This document shows, one piece after another, positions 16,205 through 24,186 of a stretch of 64,000 bases of DNA (position 1 is its first letter; every line of letters begins with the position of its first letter). The notes under the pieces are model-generated. The model saw nothing but the letters and a program-made list of their open reading frames with translations, was not told the DNA's origin and made no database searches. This DNA comes from Pseudodesulfovibrio sp. 5S69 (GTDB lineage Bacteria; Desulfobacterota; Desulfovibrionia; Desulfovibrionales; Desulfovibrionaceae), in assembly GCF_037094465.1 (NCBI RefSeq), contig NZ_CP146609.1:1613501-1677500 (forward strand). Reading direction: 5' to 3'. The position numbers were made by a program, and so were the translations under genes.

Positions 16205-16390
16205 ATGAACGACATTATCGCCAAGCTCAAAGCCGAAAAGAAAATCCACGAAGAGGAAGCTCGGAAATGCGAAGAAGCTATCCGCGCATTGCGGGCGTGC
16301 TGCCCGCACCCCAAGTAGGAGAACGACGGCCACGACTCACACTACAGCTACAAGCGCTGCTCCACGTGCGGCAAGCGGGAACAGCGATGA
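16205..16390 (+). pseudogene. small zinc-ribbon protein with in-frame TAG
   Basis: From ATG 16205 the frame gives a helical N-terminus, then CCPHPK, a TAG codon (16316-16318), and continues in the same frame with YKRCSTCGKREQR to a TGA at 16388-16390. The CPHP...CxxC pattern on both sides of the stop matches small phage zinc-ribbon proteins, so the TAG interrupts one domain. The final TGA overlaps the GemA start (ATGA), the coupling expected of an intact gene. Either a recent nonsense mutation leaving a 37-residue peptide, or a read-through codon. GAGGA lies nine bases or so before the start. Confidence 0.6.
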
Positions 16391-16863
16391 GGAAGCGAAC
16401 CGACCCAAATTGGCGGAATGGCCTACTCGCCAAAATCCATATAGCCAAAAAGCAAATGCCGGGGATGGACGACGAGACGTACCGCGCCATTTTACAGAAG
16501 CGATACGGCAAGCCCTCGGCTGGCAAGTTGACTCAACGGGAGCTGGCCGACTTCGTCAACTACCTGGAAGACAAGGGCGCGGAGTTCACCAACAGCGGCA
16601 AGCGTGCCAAAACGCCCCGCAAGGATTTCTACGAAATCCCGGACGGTACGGCCCACGCCAAGCAAAAGCGGTGGATCGCGGCCATGTGGAACGCGCTGGA
16701 CTGGAAGATGTCCGGGTTGGACACGCGCTGCGCCTCCCAGTTCGGCGTGGACAAATTTGTCTGGCTGAACGACCAGGGCGCATTGCAGACGCTCGCCAAG
16801 GACCTGATCGGACGTTGCAAGACAAAGGGAATCAACCCCCACGATGCACAACCTGAGAACTGA
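16387..16863 (+). CDS. gemA: GemA-like regulatory protein (Mu gp16, DUF1018)
   Basis: 158 residues. LLAKIHIAKKQMPGMDDETY and the RYGKPSAGKLTQREL segment are characteristic of the gp16/GemA family, with the conserved KQKRWIAAMWNAL later on. True start is ATG 16387; a longer in-frame reading from 16267 would cover the zinc-ribbon gene. In Mu, GemA modulates host gene expression. It overlaps the next gene by 20 bases. Confidence 0.88.
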   Translation: MRKRTDPNWRNGLLAKIHIAKKQMPGMDDETYRAILQKRYGKPSAGKLTQRELADFVNYLEDKGAEFTNSGKRAKTPRKDFYEIPDGTAHAKQKRWIAAMWNALDWKMSGLDTRCASQFGVDKFVWLNDQGALQTLAKDLIGRCKTKGINPHDAQPEN

Positions 16864-17146
16864 CATTGAGGCGCGGTTCGGCTCGGTGCACAGGTTCTGC
16901 CGCCTGCATCCCTTTCTGAACCGCGCCACGGTCTACATGGTCCTGGCAGGAAAATACGGCGGCAACATCGAACGACAGACCCGGCGCATACGGGATGCCC
17001 TTGAGGGTCAGGACGACGAGAAACGGATCATGGAAACGATCAAGACAACGGCCTGTGCGCGGTGCAGCGTCACCGGCGAATGCAGCCGATGCGACGCCCT
17101 GTTCACCGCCCAGGCAAAGGCCGTCACGCAACTTTTCTCACGTTGA
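16844..17146 (+). CDS. prophage HTH/zinc-knuckle regulator candidate
   Basis: 100 residues. An HTH-like stretch (RFCRLHPFLNRATVYMVLAG) is followed by four cysteines (CARC...CSRC) that could bind zinc. It sits after GemA, where Mu carries the middle-gene regulator Mor, but it does not look like Mor. Its role in switching to late transcription is only a possibility. Confidence 0.65.
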   Translation: MHNLRTDIEARFGSVHRFCRLHPFLNRATVYMVLAGKYGGNIERQTRRIRDALEGQDDEKRIMETIKTTACARCSVTGECSRCDALFTAQAKAVTQLFSR

Positions 17147-17165
17147 CTGTCACGGAGGCTAAAAC

Positions 17166-17597
17166 ATGACCACACGACACCTGAAAGAATTCGCAGACTT
17201 GTACGGCAAGGGCTTCCGCCCGTACCACGGCGAAATCCTGCCCGGCGTGTATGAGGAACTGGGATGCAAGGACCCCAAAAAAGCCTACTGGGTCTGCAAG
17301 TGGCCGATCCTGTACTGCTTCGGTTGCGGCGAACGCTGCACCCCGAAGTCCCCGCATGGCTTTCAGGTCATGCTGCCTGAGAATCCGACCAGCAACGCCA
17401 AGTTCTCCATCTCCCCGGCGGAGATGCTGGCTTCCAAGCCATTCTTGCGGGCCGATGAAGCCGCCTACTGCTTATGCATCAGCCCGAGCCAAGTGTACGC
17501 CATCACTGCGGAAGGTAAACTTATACGTCATTTAGATACCCCCTTTCGGGTGACCTCCGAAAGCGTTAAGGAAGAAATGAATCGCATTGATTTATAA
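17166..17597 (+). CDS. prophage protein with C-terminal excisionase-type HTH
   Basis: 143 residues. The first part has a cysteine cluster (CKWPILYCFGCGERC); the last 50 residues (LRADEAAYCLCISPSQVYAI...) look like the winged HTH_17/excisionase domain. No known name. It overlaps the ORF-level start of the next gene only if that gene began upstream of its ribosome site. Could be the late-gene activator that I otherwise do not find. Confidence 0.65.
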   Translation: MTTRHLKEFADLYGKGFRPYHGEILPGVYEELGCKDPKKAYWVCKWPILYCFGCGERCTPKSPHGFQVMLPENPTSNAKFSISPAEMLASKPFLRADEAAYCLCISPSQVYAITAEGKLIRHLDTPFRVTSESVKEEMNRIDL

Positions 17598-17607
17598 GGA
17601 GGTTCCA

Positions 17608-18552
17608 ATGCAAATACTGTTGTCTCTCGTCTGTCTCGCCGCGCTTCTTGCTGCAATCCTCGGACTCATAAAACCCGCTATGGTGCTATTTTTCGTGAAG
17701 CCTGAAAAGCAAACAAGGCTCAAGGCCTTTGGCCTATACGCGGGCGTGTTTATCCTTGGCGTTCTTCTGCTTCCCGCAGTCACCAAACCGGACGCCTCAG
17801 ATAAATACCTCGCGCAACTCAAAGAGGAGGCCAAGCAGGCAGAGCAGGCCCACCTTAATAAAAAGGTCAAGCCTATGGCTAAGCCTGTGGAGTTGTCCAT
17901 GAACTACAAGTTACGTCCAGACTTTAGGGTGGAGGTTACCGCCACCACAAACTTGCCGGACGGTACGGAGATGCTTCTTACCGTAGGGGACAAGGATGTT
18001 GCGGCTGGGTTTTTAGGGCAGGATGATAGTTCCGTTGAAAAAGGAAGGATTTCCTTTGCGCCTGTTGGCCCTCTGCCTAATGGGAATTATATCGCGACCG
18101 TGACAGTGCCTATACCGAGAGTCCAGCCCAAGGCAGTTCAAGCCATAATTGGCTCTCATGGAGAATATCTAACCGGGGAGCTCGTTGAGGATGGAGACTT
18201 CGGAAAAACAATTGAACAGGAAGTGTCTTTTTCTGTGAAGGGTAGTAGCCCGTCTCCTGCGATCATTGTGAAAGCATTGAAAAAGGACTTCAAAAGAGAG
18301 TACGATGCCTTGTTGAAATTCAAGGACAATCCAGACTTTTGGCAATACGGATTCGGACGTGGCGGCAAATATTATGAGTGGCTCGAACGAGTCCAGTCTC
18401 TCGACAAGCAGTATCCTTCTCAAACGGCTTTCAAAGCTGGTCTGTTGTTTGCCAATCTGCCTATAATAGGAAGAGAGTACATGCGGAGTAAAGGGCGGGA
18501 AACGCCTGCCACAGAGTCTCATAGAAAGGATATCGAGAAAGCTCTTCAATAG
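17608..18552 (+). CDS. membrane-associated prophage protein of unknown function
   Basis: 314 residues. Two N-terminal membrane helices (about 2-28 and 40-60), then a lysine-rich linker and a beta-rich soluble domain with LPDGTEMLLTVGDKDVAAGF and LPNGNYIATVTVPI. AAGGAGG at 17596-17602 selects ATG 17608. Its GC content is lower than that of its neighbours and it is followed by a strong terminator, so it reads as a cargo gene at the end of the early/middle unit. Function not recognised. Confidence 0.7.
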   Translation: MQILLSLVCLAALLAAILGLIKPAMVLFFVKPEKQTRLKAFGLYAGVFILGVLLLPAVTKPDASDKYLAQLKEEAKQAEQAHLNKKVKPMAKPVELSMNYKLRPDFRVEVTATTNLPDGTEMLLTVGDKDVAAGFLGQDDSSVEKGRISFAPVGPLPNGNYIATVTVPIPRVQPKAVQAIIGSHGEYLTGELVEDGDFGKTIEQEVSFSVKGSSPSPAIIVKALKKDFKREYDALLKFKDNPDFWQYGFGRGGKYYEWLERVQSLDKQYPSQTAFKAGLLFANLPIIGREYMRSKGRETPATESHRKDIEKALQ

Positions 18553-18578
18553 TTTTTACCTGTTGCCAACTTATTACA

Positions 18579-18605
18579 GAGCACCCGTTGATGGGTGCTC
18601 TTTTT
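18579..18605 (+). terminator. strong intrinsic terminator between middle and late genes
   Basis: GAGCACCC (18579-18586) and GGGTGCTC (18593-18600) form a perfect eight-pair stem with loop gttgat, followed directly by TTTTT. The late transcript must therefore start between 18606 and 18715. Confidence 0.9.
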
Positions 18606-18714
18606 GTTCTCACAGCTTCCACGGTTTCCTGCAATAGCATCACTATCCCGATAATCTATCCCTGTTTAATCCACTCAGCGGAGCCGCAACGGCCCCGCCA
18701 AACAGGGAGAAATC

Positions 18715-19197
18715 ATGCACAAGAAAAGCGTCACCATCGTCCGGGTCGATCACGGCCTCGACGGCACGTTCGGGCGTATGTTCCTGCCCGGCGGCACGGA
18801 CCGCGTCAGCGCGGAGCCGCCGTGGAAAGACAACCGCACGGACGTGTCCTGTATTCCCCCCGGAAAATACGAATGCGAAATCAACGAGTCGCCGCACTTC
18901 GGGCTTTGTCCTGAAGTCCTGAGCGTACCGGGCCGCACGCACGTCCGCATGCACGCGGGCAACTGGGCCGGTGACGAGGCGGCGGGCCGCCGGTCCGACT
19001 CCGAGGCCTGCATCCTGCCCGGCCTGCGTTTCGCCACGCTCAAAGGCCAACCCGCCGTATCCAGTTCCCGCGCCGCCCTGGCCGAACTCATGAGCGCTGT
19101 CAGCGACGGCGATCCGCGCCCCGGCGTCCGATTCGACCTCGAAATCATCGACGCCACCGGCGAGGCCGGAAAGGAGTGGGACAATGGGACTCGGTAG
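18715..19197 (+). CDS. DUF5675-family protein, lysis module
   Basis: 160 residues matching DUF5675 (FGRMFLPG, EPPWKDNRTDVSCIPPGKYECE, HVRMHAGNWAGD...GCI-like ACILPG). Proteins of this family stand next to holins in Mu-like phages and are suspected of cell-wall work; the function is not established. AGGGAGA precedes the ATG. First gene of the late run, overlapping the holin by 14 bases. Confidence 0.8.
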   Translation: MHKKSVTIVRVDHGLDGTFGRMFLPGGTDRVSAEPPWKDNRTDVSCIPPGKYECEINESPHFGLCPEVLSVPGRTHVRMHAGNWAGDEAAGRRSDSEACILPGLRFATLKGQPAVSSSRAALAELMSAVSDGDPRPGVRFDLEIIDATGEAGKEWDNGTR

Positions 19198-19786
19198 CCT
19201 CCTCACCGGCGCACTCAAATTCATCCCCGGCATCGGGCAGATCGTCACCGCCGTGGAGGGCGTGGCGTCCATCGCCGGAGCCGTGGGCGGCGACACCGGC
19301 AAGAAGATTCAGGATGGCGTGACCATGATCACGGACGGCCTGAAGGAAGCCGAAGCCAAGCCTTTGAGCGGCGAGCAGCAACTCGCCCTCAAAGAGGCGG
19401 GCCTCGCCACCACGGTCAAGCTCCGGGAGCTGGACCTGAAGGACGTCGAAGGCGGGCGCAAGCTCGCCAAGGCGGAGATCGACTCCAGCGACGAGTACGT
19501 GCGGCGCACCCGGCCCCAGCTCCTGCGCTGGTACGGCAAGGGGACGTTCCTGCTCATCTTCTCGTGCGTGGGCGTGACCTTCGTTTCCGCCTTCTCTTCG
19601 TCCGTCAGCAAGGACGAGGCCGCCTTCATCGTCGACGTGCTCAAATGGGCTCTGCCTTCCGTCTCCGGCACGTTCCTGCTGATGTACCGAAGCTACACCG
19701 GACGCCGCACCCAGGAAAAACTGGGCGAAATGGGCATGCAGCCGGAAACGGCCATGGACAAAGCCATCAAGCTGTTCCGGGGGTAG
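19184..19786 (+). CDS. 3-TM phage holin
   Basis: 200 residues. A glycine-rich hydrophobic N-terminus (LLTGALKFIPGIGQIVTAVE), a charged helical middle, and two membrane segments near 125-145 (FLLIFSCVGVTFVSAF) and 155-175, then RRTQEKLGEM. This is the layout of the GTA-type three-span holin family. It should permeabilise the inner membrane for lysis or enzyme release, with the DUF5675 protein as probable partner. Confidence 0.78.
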   Translation: MGLGSLLTGALKFIPGIGQIVTAVEGVASIAGAVGGDTGKKIQDGVTMITDGLKEAEAKPLSGEQQLALKEAGLATTVKLRELDLKDVEGGRKLAKAEIDSSDEYVRRTRPQLLRWYGKGTFLLIFSCVGVTFVSAFSSSVSKDEAAFIVDVLKWALPSVSGTFLLMYRSYTGRRTQEKLGEMGMQPETAMDKAIKLFRG

Positions 19787-19789
19787 GCT

Positions 19790-20110
19790 GTGGATTTGCA
19801 ATACATCGACCTCGCCCTGCGCATTGTCCAGATCGTTGTCCTGCCCATTCTCGGCGTGTTGCTCAAGCTCCTGCTGGACCAACGCAAGCAGCTCTCCGAA
19901 CTCGACAAGCGGGTAACCACCACCGAAGCCTGCCTGAAGAACGTCCCCAGCGAAGAGGCCTTGCACGAACTTGCCCTGACCATTCGCGGTTTCGGCGGAG
20001 ACCTACGCGTCGCCGTTGAAAAGATCGAAGGCATGGGCCGCATTGTGGGCCGCCTGGAAAAAGTCGTCACCCGCCACGAAGACTACATGCTCAACGGAGG
20101 AAAATCATGA
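19790..20110 (+). CDS. DUF2730-family protein (Mu gp25-like)
   Basis: 106 residues starting at GTG 19790. One N-terminal membrane helix (VQIVVLPILGVLLKLLL) followed by a coiled-coil helix (LSELDKRVTTTEACLKNV). This matches DUF2730/gp25 of Mu-like phages. A type II membrane protein next to the holin may act as a spanin-like lysis helper, though no outer-membrane partner is seen. Confidence 0.75.
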   Translation: MDLQYIDLALRIVQIVVLPILGVLLKLLLDQRKQLSELDKRVTTTEACLKNVPSEEALHELALTIRGFGGDLRVAVEKIEGMGRIVGRLEKVVTRHEDYMLNGGKS

Positions 20111-20406
20111 GCTACGGAAACGTCGTGGCCGAGCATCTGCGCCTCACCATCCTGCGCCTGCTGGCCGAACAACCCGACTACACCCTGAACGACAGCCTGA
20201 TCCGCGACATGGTGCCGGATTTCGGGTTCCGCCCGTCGCGCGATGTCATCCGCAGCCAGCTCGCGTGGCTGGACGAGCAAGGGCTGGTCGGTGTGACCCA
20301 AAACGGCGGCTGCCGAGTCGCCCACCTGACTGAACGAGGCGAGGAGGTAGCCAAGGGCTACGCCACCGTCCCCGGCGTCAAGCGCCCCTCTCCTGGAGGC
20401 GAGTAG
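20107..20406 (+). CDS. VpaChn25_0724-family winged-helix phage protein
   Basis: 99 residues with an ArsR-like winged helix (RLTILRLLAEQPDYTLNDSL ... SQLAWLDEQGLV ... HLTERGEEVA). Mu-like phages carry this protein just before the small terminase. ATGA overlap with the gp25-like gene. Function unknown. Confidence 0.75.
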   Translation: MSYGNVVAEHLRLTILRLLAEQPDYTLNDSLIRDMVPDFGFRPSRDVIRSQLAWLDEQGLVGVTQNGGCRVAHLTERGEEVAKGYATVPGVKRPSPGGE

Positions 20407-20407
20407 C

Positions 20408-20998
20408 GTGGAACGCATCGGACGCGAATACCCGCCCGAAGCCGTATGGGAAGCGCAGGAACTCTACTGCGTGGCCCGCCTGACGTTTGAGAAGGTCGCC
20501 GAGGAAACTGGGGTGGCCGCGTCCACGCTCAAGCGCTGGGCCGCCACCTACGACTGGCGCGGCAAGCGGGAGAAGCTCGCCCAGGCCGAGGCCGACCTTG
20601 CCGCCGACACCATCCTGGCCCGCTCTGTGATGCTCAAGAAGCTCATCAAGAGCCAGAACGCCCAGGACGGCTTTGCGGTCTCGGCGCTGGAAAGCCTCGC
20701 CATGAAGCAGGCCGAAGCGGCCCGCGCCCAGAAGCTCATGAGCGCGGTCAAGCAGAACGAGTTGCGCCCGATCCGCACCCCAGATGAAGCGGTCGCCGCC
20801 CTGGAGGAAGCCCTGGAGCTGAAACTCAACGGATTGTTGCAAAGCCCGGAAGATTTGGACTTCAAAGCCGTCCAGGAGGTGCAGAAAGCAACGCAACTCA
20901 TCATGGAACTCAAGGCAAAGGTCGCCCCAGAAGCGACAACGAAAAAGGCCAAGACCCTTTCCGCCAACCTTGAGGCCCGTATCAGGGAGATTATTTGA
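20408..20998 (+). CDS. DUF1804-family protein, small terminase subunit
   Basis: 196 residues from GTG 20408 with GGAGG at 20395-20399. The N-terminal HTH (VARLTFEKVAEETGVAASTL, then KRWAATYDW) is the DUF1804 signature. In Mu-like phages this gene precedes the large terminase and is taken as the DNA-recognition subunit. Its TGA overlaps the large terminase ATG. Confidence 0.82.
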   Translation: MERIGREYPPEAVWEAQELYCVARLTFEKVAEETGVAASTLKRWAATYDWRGKREKLAQAEADLAADTILARSVMLKKLIKSQNAQDGFAVSALESLAMKQAEAARAQKLMSAVKQNELRPIRTPDEAVAALEEALELKLNGLLQSPEDLDFKAVQEVQKATQLIMELKAKVAPEATTKKAKTLSANLEARIREII

Positions 20999-22470
20999 TG
21001 GCAAAGCTGCTCCCGTATCAAAAGCGTTGGATCAACGACAAATCACCGGTCAAGGTTTGGCTCAAGTCCCGCCGTATTGGCGCATCCTGGTGCGATGCGG
21101 CGGACAGCGCCCTTATCGCTTCCAAGTCGAAGGAGGAAGGCGGTATGTCCACATACTACCTGTCCTACAACAAGGACATGACGAAGCAGTATGTCAGCGA
21201 CACGGCGGACTGGGCGAAAAAGTACAACCTCATCGCCGGGGAAATGGAAGAGATCGTTCTGGAGGATGAAGAAAAGGACGTCACCATTTTCCAAGTGCGC
21301 TTCGCCTCCGGGTTTGTGGTGCAGGGCCTCTCCTCAAATCCGTCGAACCTACGTTCCAAGCAGGGGCGCGTCCGGGTTGACGAGGCTGCATTTGTCGAGG
21401 ACTTGCGGGCGCTGCTCAAGGCAGCGTTGGCCTTGATCATGTGGGGCGGCGACGTGGCCCTCATTTCCTCCCACAACGGCGAAGACTCCGAGTTCAACGA
21501 GGTCGTGGAAGAAATCCTGGCTGGCAAGCTCAACTACTCCCTCCATCGGACCACACTGGACGATGCCCTGGGCGAAGGCCTCTACCATGCGATCTGTCAG
21601 GCAAAGAAGCAGGCATGGAGTCCCGAGGCCGAAGCCGCGTGGCGCGAATCGCTTGTCGCGGACTATGGCGATGGAGCCGACGAAGAACTTTTCTGCATTC
21701 CCGCCAAATCCGGCGGTGCGTATCTGGTCCGCACGGTCATCGAAGGATGTATGGAAAAGAGCGTTCCCGTTCTCCGTTGGGAGCCTCCTGCAAAGGATTT
21801 TGTGGACTGGCCGGATGCAAAGCGCCAGAGCGAGATGCAAGACTGGTTGGAAGAGCACGTTGGTCCGTGGCTCGCCACACTTGCCGACTGGCCCAGCTAT
21901 TTCGGAGAGGACTTCGGGCGTCTTATCGACCTGACGTGCATCTGGCCTCTCCAGCGAAAGCCGGATTTGACGTACCACACCCCGTTTATCCTTGAGCTTC
22001 GGGATTGCCCCTTCACCCAGCAGGAGCAGGCCCTCTTTTACATTGGCGAGCGTTTGCCCAGGCTTTCCGGTGGCGCACTGGACAAAGGAGGCAACGGCGC
22101 CTTCCTCGCCGAACGCGCCCGCCAGAAGTTCGGCCCGGACATTATCGACGAGGTGACGTTTCACGAGGCGTGGAATCTCGAAAACTGGCCGCCCGCCAAG
22201 TCGGCTCTGGAAGACCGCACGGCAACGCTCCCCCAAAACGACGATGTGCTTGATGACTTCAAGGCCGTCAAAAAGGTCAAAGGCATCCCCAAGGTCCCCC
22301 GCGACGCACGGACCAAGGACCGGAAGGACAAAGGGAAACGGCACGGGGATTCGGCCATCGCCTTTGTCCTGGCCCTCTCCGCAGCCCGGAAATTCGATCC
22401 CAGTGATGAAGAATGGGACTTCTGCACCGGCGGCGCATCCGCCGCCAACGGAATCATGAGAGGATACTGA
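20998..22470 (+). CDS. large terminase subunit (Mu gp28-like)
   Basis: 490 residues. Near the N-terminus VWLKSRRIGASW serves as the Walker A-type region, followed by VRVDEAAFVED as Walker B; a C-terminal nuclease region includes the GEDFGR and DKGGNGAF acidic motifs. Start ATG 20998 overlaps the small subunit stop. It packages the genome into the head by headful packaging after transpositional replication. Confidence 0.92.
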   Translation: MAKLLPYQKRWINDKSPVKVWLKSRRIGASWCDAADSALIASKSKEEGGMSTYYLSYNKDMTKQYVSDTADWAKKYNLIAGEMEEIVLEDEEKDVTIFQVRFASGFVVQGLSSNPSNLRSKQGRVRVDEAAFVEDLRALLKAALALIMWGGDVALISSHNGEDSEFNEVVEEILAGKLNYSLHRTTLDDALGEGLYHAICQAKKQAWSPEAEAAWRESLVADYGDGADEELFCIPAKSGGAYLVRTVIEGCMEKSVPVLRWEPPAKDFVDWPDAKRQSEMQDWLEEHVGPWLATLADWPSYFGEDFGRLIDLTCIWPLQRKPDLTYHTPFILELRDCPFTQQEQALFYIGERLPRLSGGALDKGGNGAFLAERARQKFGPDIIDEVTFHEAWNLENWPPAKSALEDRTATLPQNDDVLDDFKAVKKVKGIPKVPRDARTKDRKDKGKRHGDSAIAFVLALSAARKFDPSDEEWDFCTGGASAANGIMRGY

Positions 22471-23984
22471 TGCTCATTTACGACCACAAAGGCGACCCCA
22501 TTGATTTCGGGGAGTCGCATACCGACCTGACCACCGAGTTCGCCACCCGGCTCGCCGCCGGCGCGGACGTGGGCAGCTTCCTCGGCAAGCTCCCGGACCC
22601 CGATCCCGTGCTCCGCAAACGCGGCGAATATGACGACGTCCTGGATGATCTGACCGCCGACGACCAAGTCTGCATGGCGATCCAGAACCGCAAGCTGCGC
22701 GTGCTGAACAAGCAGGACTACGACTTCTCGCCGGGACAGGCCAAAGGAAAGGACGTGGCCGCCGATGCGGCCCGGCTCTGCGACGATCTGGTGGCCGATC
22801 TGGAAGCCATCAACCTGCGCAACGTGTTCAGCTCCATGCTGGACGCGCCGTTTTACGGCCTGACCGTGCTGGAGCTCATCTGGGAGCCACGCGGCGGCAA
22901 GCTCAGGCTGGCAGACATCGTTGCCAAGCCGAGGTCGTGGTTCGCCTTCGACGACAAGAACCGGCCCGTCTTCTGCGGCGACACCTATACCTATGACACG
23001 CCGCTGCCTCCGGGCAAGTTCGTGCTGGTTCGGCATTTCCCGACCTTTGAAAACCCCTACGGCCTGCGCCTGTTGTCCCGCTGCCTCTGGCCCGTGGCCT
23101 TCAAGCGCGGCGGCATCGAATTCCTGACCCGGTTCTGCGAAAAGTTCGGGCAGCCATGGGTCCTGGCCTACGCGCCGCACAACGCGGATCGCGCCGCCAG
23201 GATGTCTATGGCGGGAGACCTTGCCGCCATGGTCCAGGACGCCGTGGCCGTGCTGCCCAACGGCGCGAAGGTCGAACTCGCTAGCGCCTCCGGCAAGGCC
23301 GGGGACCTGCATGAGGGGTATCTGCGCCGCTGGGACAAGGCCATATCCAAGGTGCTCACGGGGCAGACCCTGACCGCCGAGATGGACGGCAACGGCAGCC
23401 GGGCGGCCAGCGAAACCCACTACAGCGTGGCCGAGGACATTGCCGACGCGGACCTGTTTCTCGTGGTCAGCGCCATGAACGACATCGCGCTCGCCTACCG
23501 CGATGTGAACGCCCCGGCCAGCGTCCTGGCTCCGGTCTTCGGCTACGACGAGCCGGAGGACTTCGACGCCCAGGCCGACCTGGACAAGAAGCTGCACAGC
23601 GTCGGCGTGCGCTTCAAGAAGAGCCATTTCTCCCGCCGCTACGGGCTGGCCGACGACGAATTCGACCTTGATGGGGCCGCTACCGATGTTCCGGCGGACC
23701 ACGCCGCATACATCGAATTCGCCGATGCCCAGGACGCCCAGGAGGTGATCGACAAGGCCGTGGCCGAGATCATCCCGCAGGCGGTCAAAGCCAACGCGGA
23801 AATTGCCACCCAGATTGAGAAGATCGTCCGGAGCGCCGAGTCGTTCGAGGACATGCAGATCATGCTGGCCGAGCTGCTGGGGCAGGACGCTGAACAGGAC
23901 GAACTGACCGAGCTGGCGGGCCGCATCATGCTCAACGCCCAGGCCTTCGGGACCATGGCGGCGCAGGAGGAAGCCGATGGCTGA
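22470..23984 (+). CDS. portal protein (Mu gp29-like, DUF935)
   Basis: 504 residues. DVLDDLTADDQVCMAIQNRK, the GRKGWFVF-type KPRSWFAFDDKNRPVF segment and LSRCLWPVAFKR are typical of the DUF935 portal family. The C-terminus has an acidic helical extension. ATG 22470 overlaps the terminase stop. Forms the dodecameric gate at the capsid vertex. Confidence 0.92.
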   Translation: MLIYDHKGDPIDFGESHTDLTTEFATRLAAGADVGSFLGKLPDPDPVLRKRGEYDDVLDDLTADDQVCMAIQNRKLRVLNKQDYDFSPGQAKGKDVAADAARLCDDLVADLEAINLRNVFSSMLDAPFYGLTVLELIWEPRGGKLRLADIVAKPRSWFAFDDKNRPVFCGDTYTYDTPLPPGKFVLVRHFPTFENPYGLRLLSRCLWPVAFKRGGIEFLTRFCEKFGQPWVLAYAPHNADRAARMSMAGDLAAMVQDAVAVLPNGAKVELASASGKAGDLHEGYLRRWDKAISKVLTGQTLTAEMDGNGSRAASETHYSVAEDIADADLFLVVSAMNDIALAYRDVNAPASVLAPVFGYDEPEDFDAQADLDKKLHSVGVRFKKSHFSRRYGLADDEFDLDGAATDVPADHAAYIEFADAQDAQEVIDKAVAEIIPQAVKANAEIATQIEKIVRSAESFEDMQIMLAELLGQDAEQDELTELAGRIMLNAQAFGTMAAQEEADG

Positions 23985-24186
23985 TGAATGCGACATGGCC
24001 CAGGACATGGAGGCGCTGCACCGCAAGATAGCCCTGCAAAACGCCGGTTGCGCCGCGCCGTACCATGAGGCCCTGCATCACTGCGCCGAATGCGATGCCC
24101 CCATATCAGAAGCCCGCCGCCGGGCCGTTCCAGGCGTGAGATTGTGCGTGCGTTGTCAGGAGGAAGCCGATGCCGGTCACCGTTGA
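23977..24186 (+). CDS. TraR/DksA-type zinc-finger protein
   Basis: 69 residues. The C-terminal CAEC...CVRC pattern (CAECDAPISEARRRAVPG) is the C4 zinc finger of small TraR/DksA-like phage proteins, which can bind RNA polymerase without ppGpp. It overlaps the portal gene and the F-like gene on both sides, so it is embedded in the head operon. Confidence 0.8.
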   Translation: MADECDMAQDMEALHRKIALQNAGCAAPYHEALHHCAECDAPISEARRRAVPGVRLCVRCQEEADAGHR

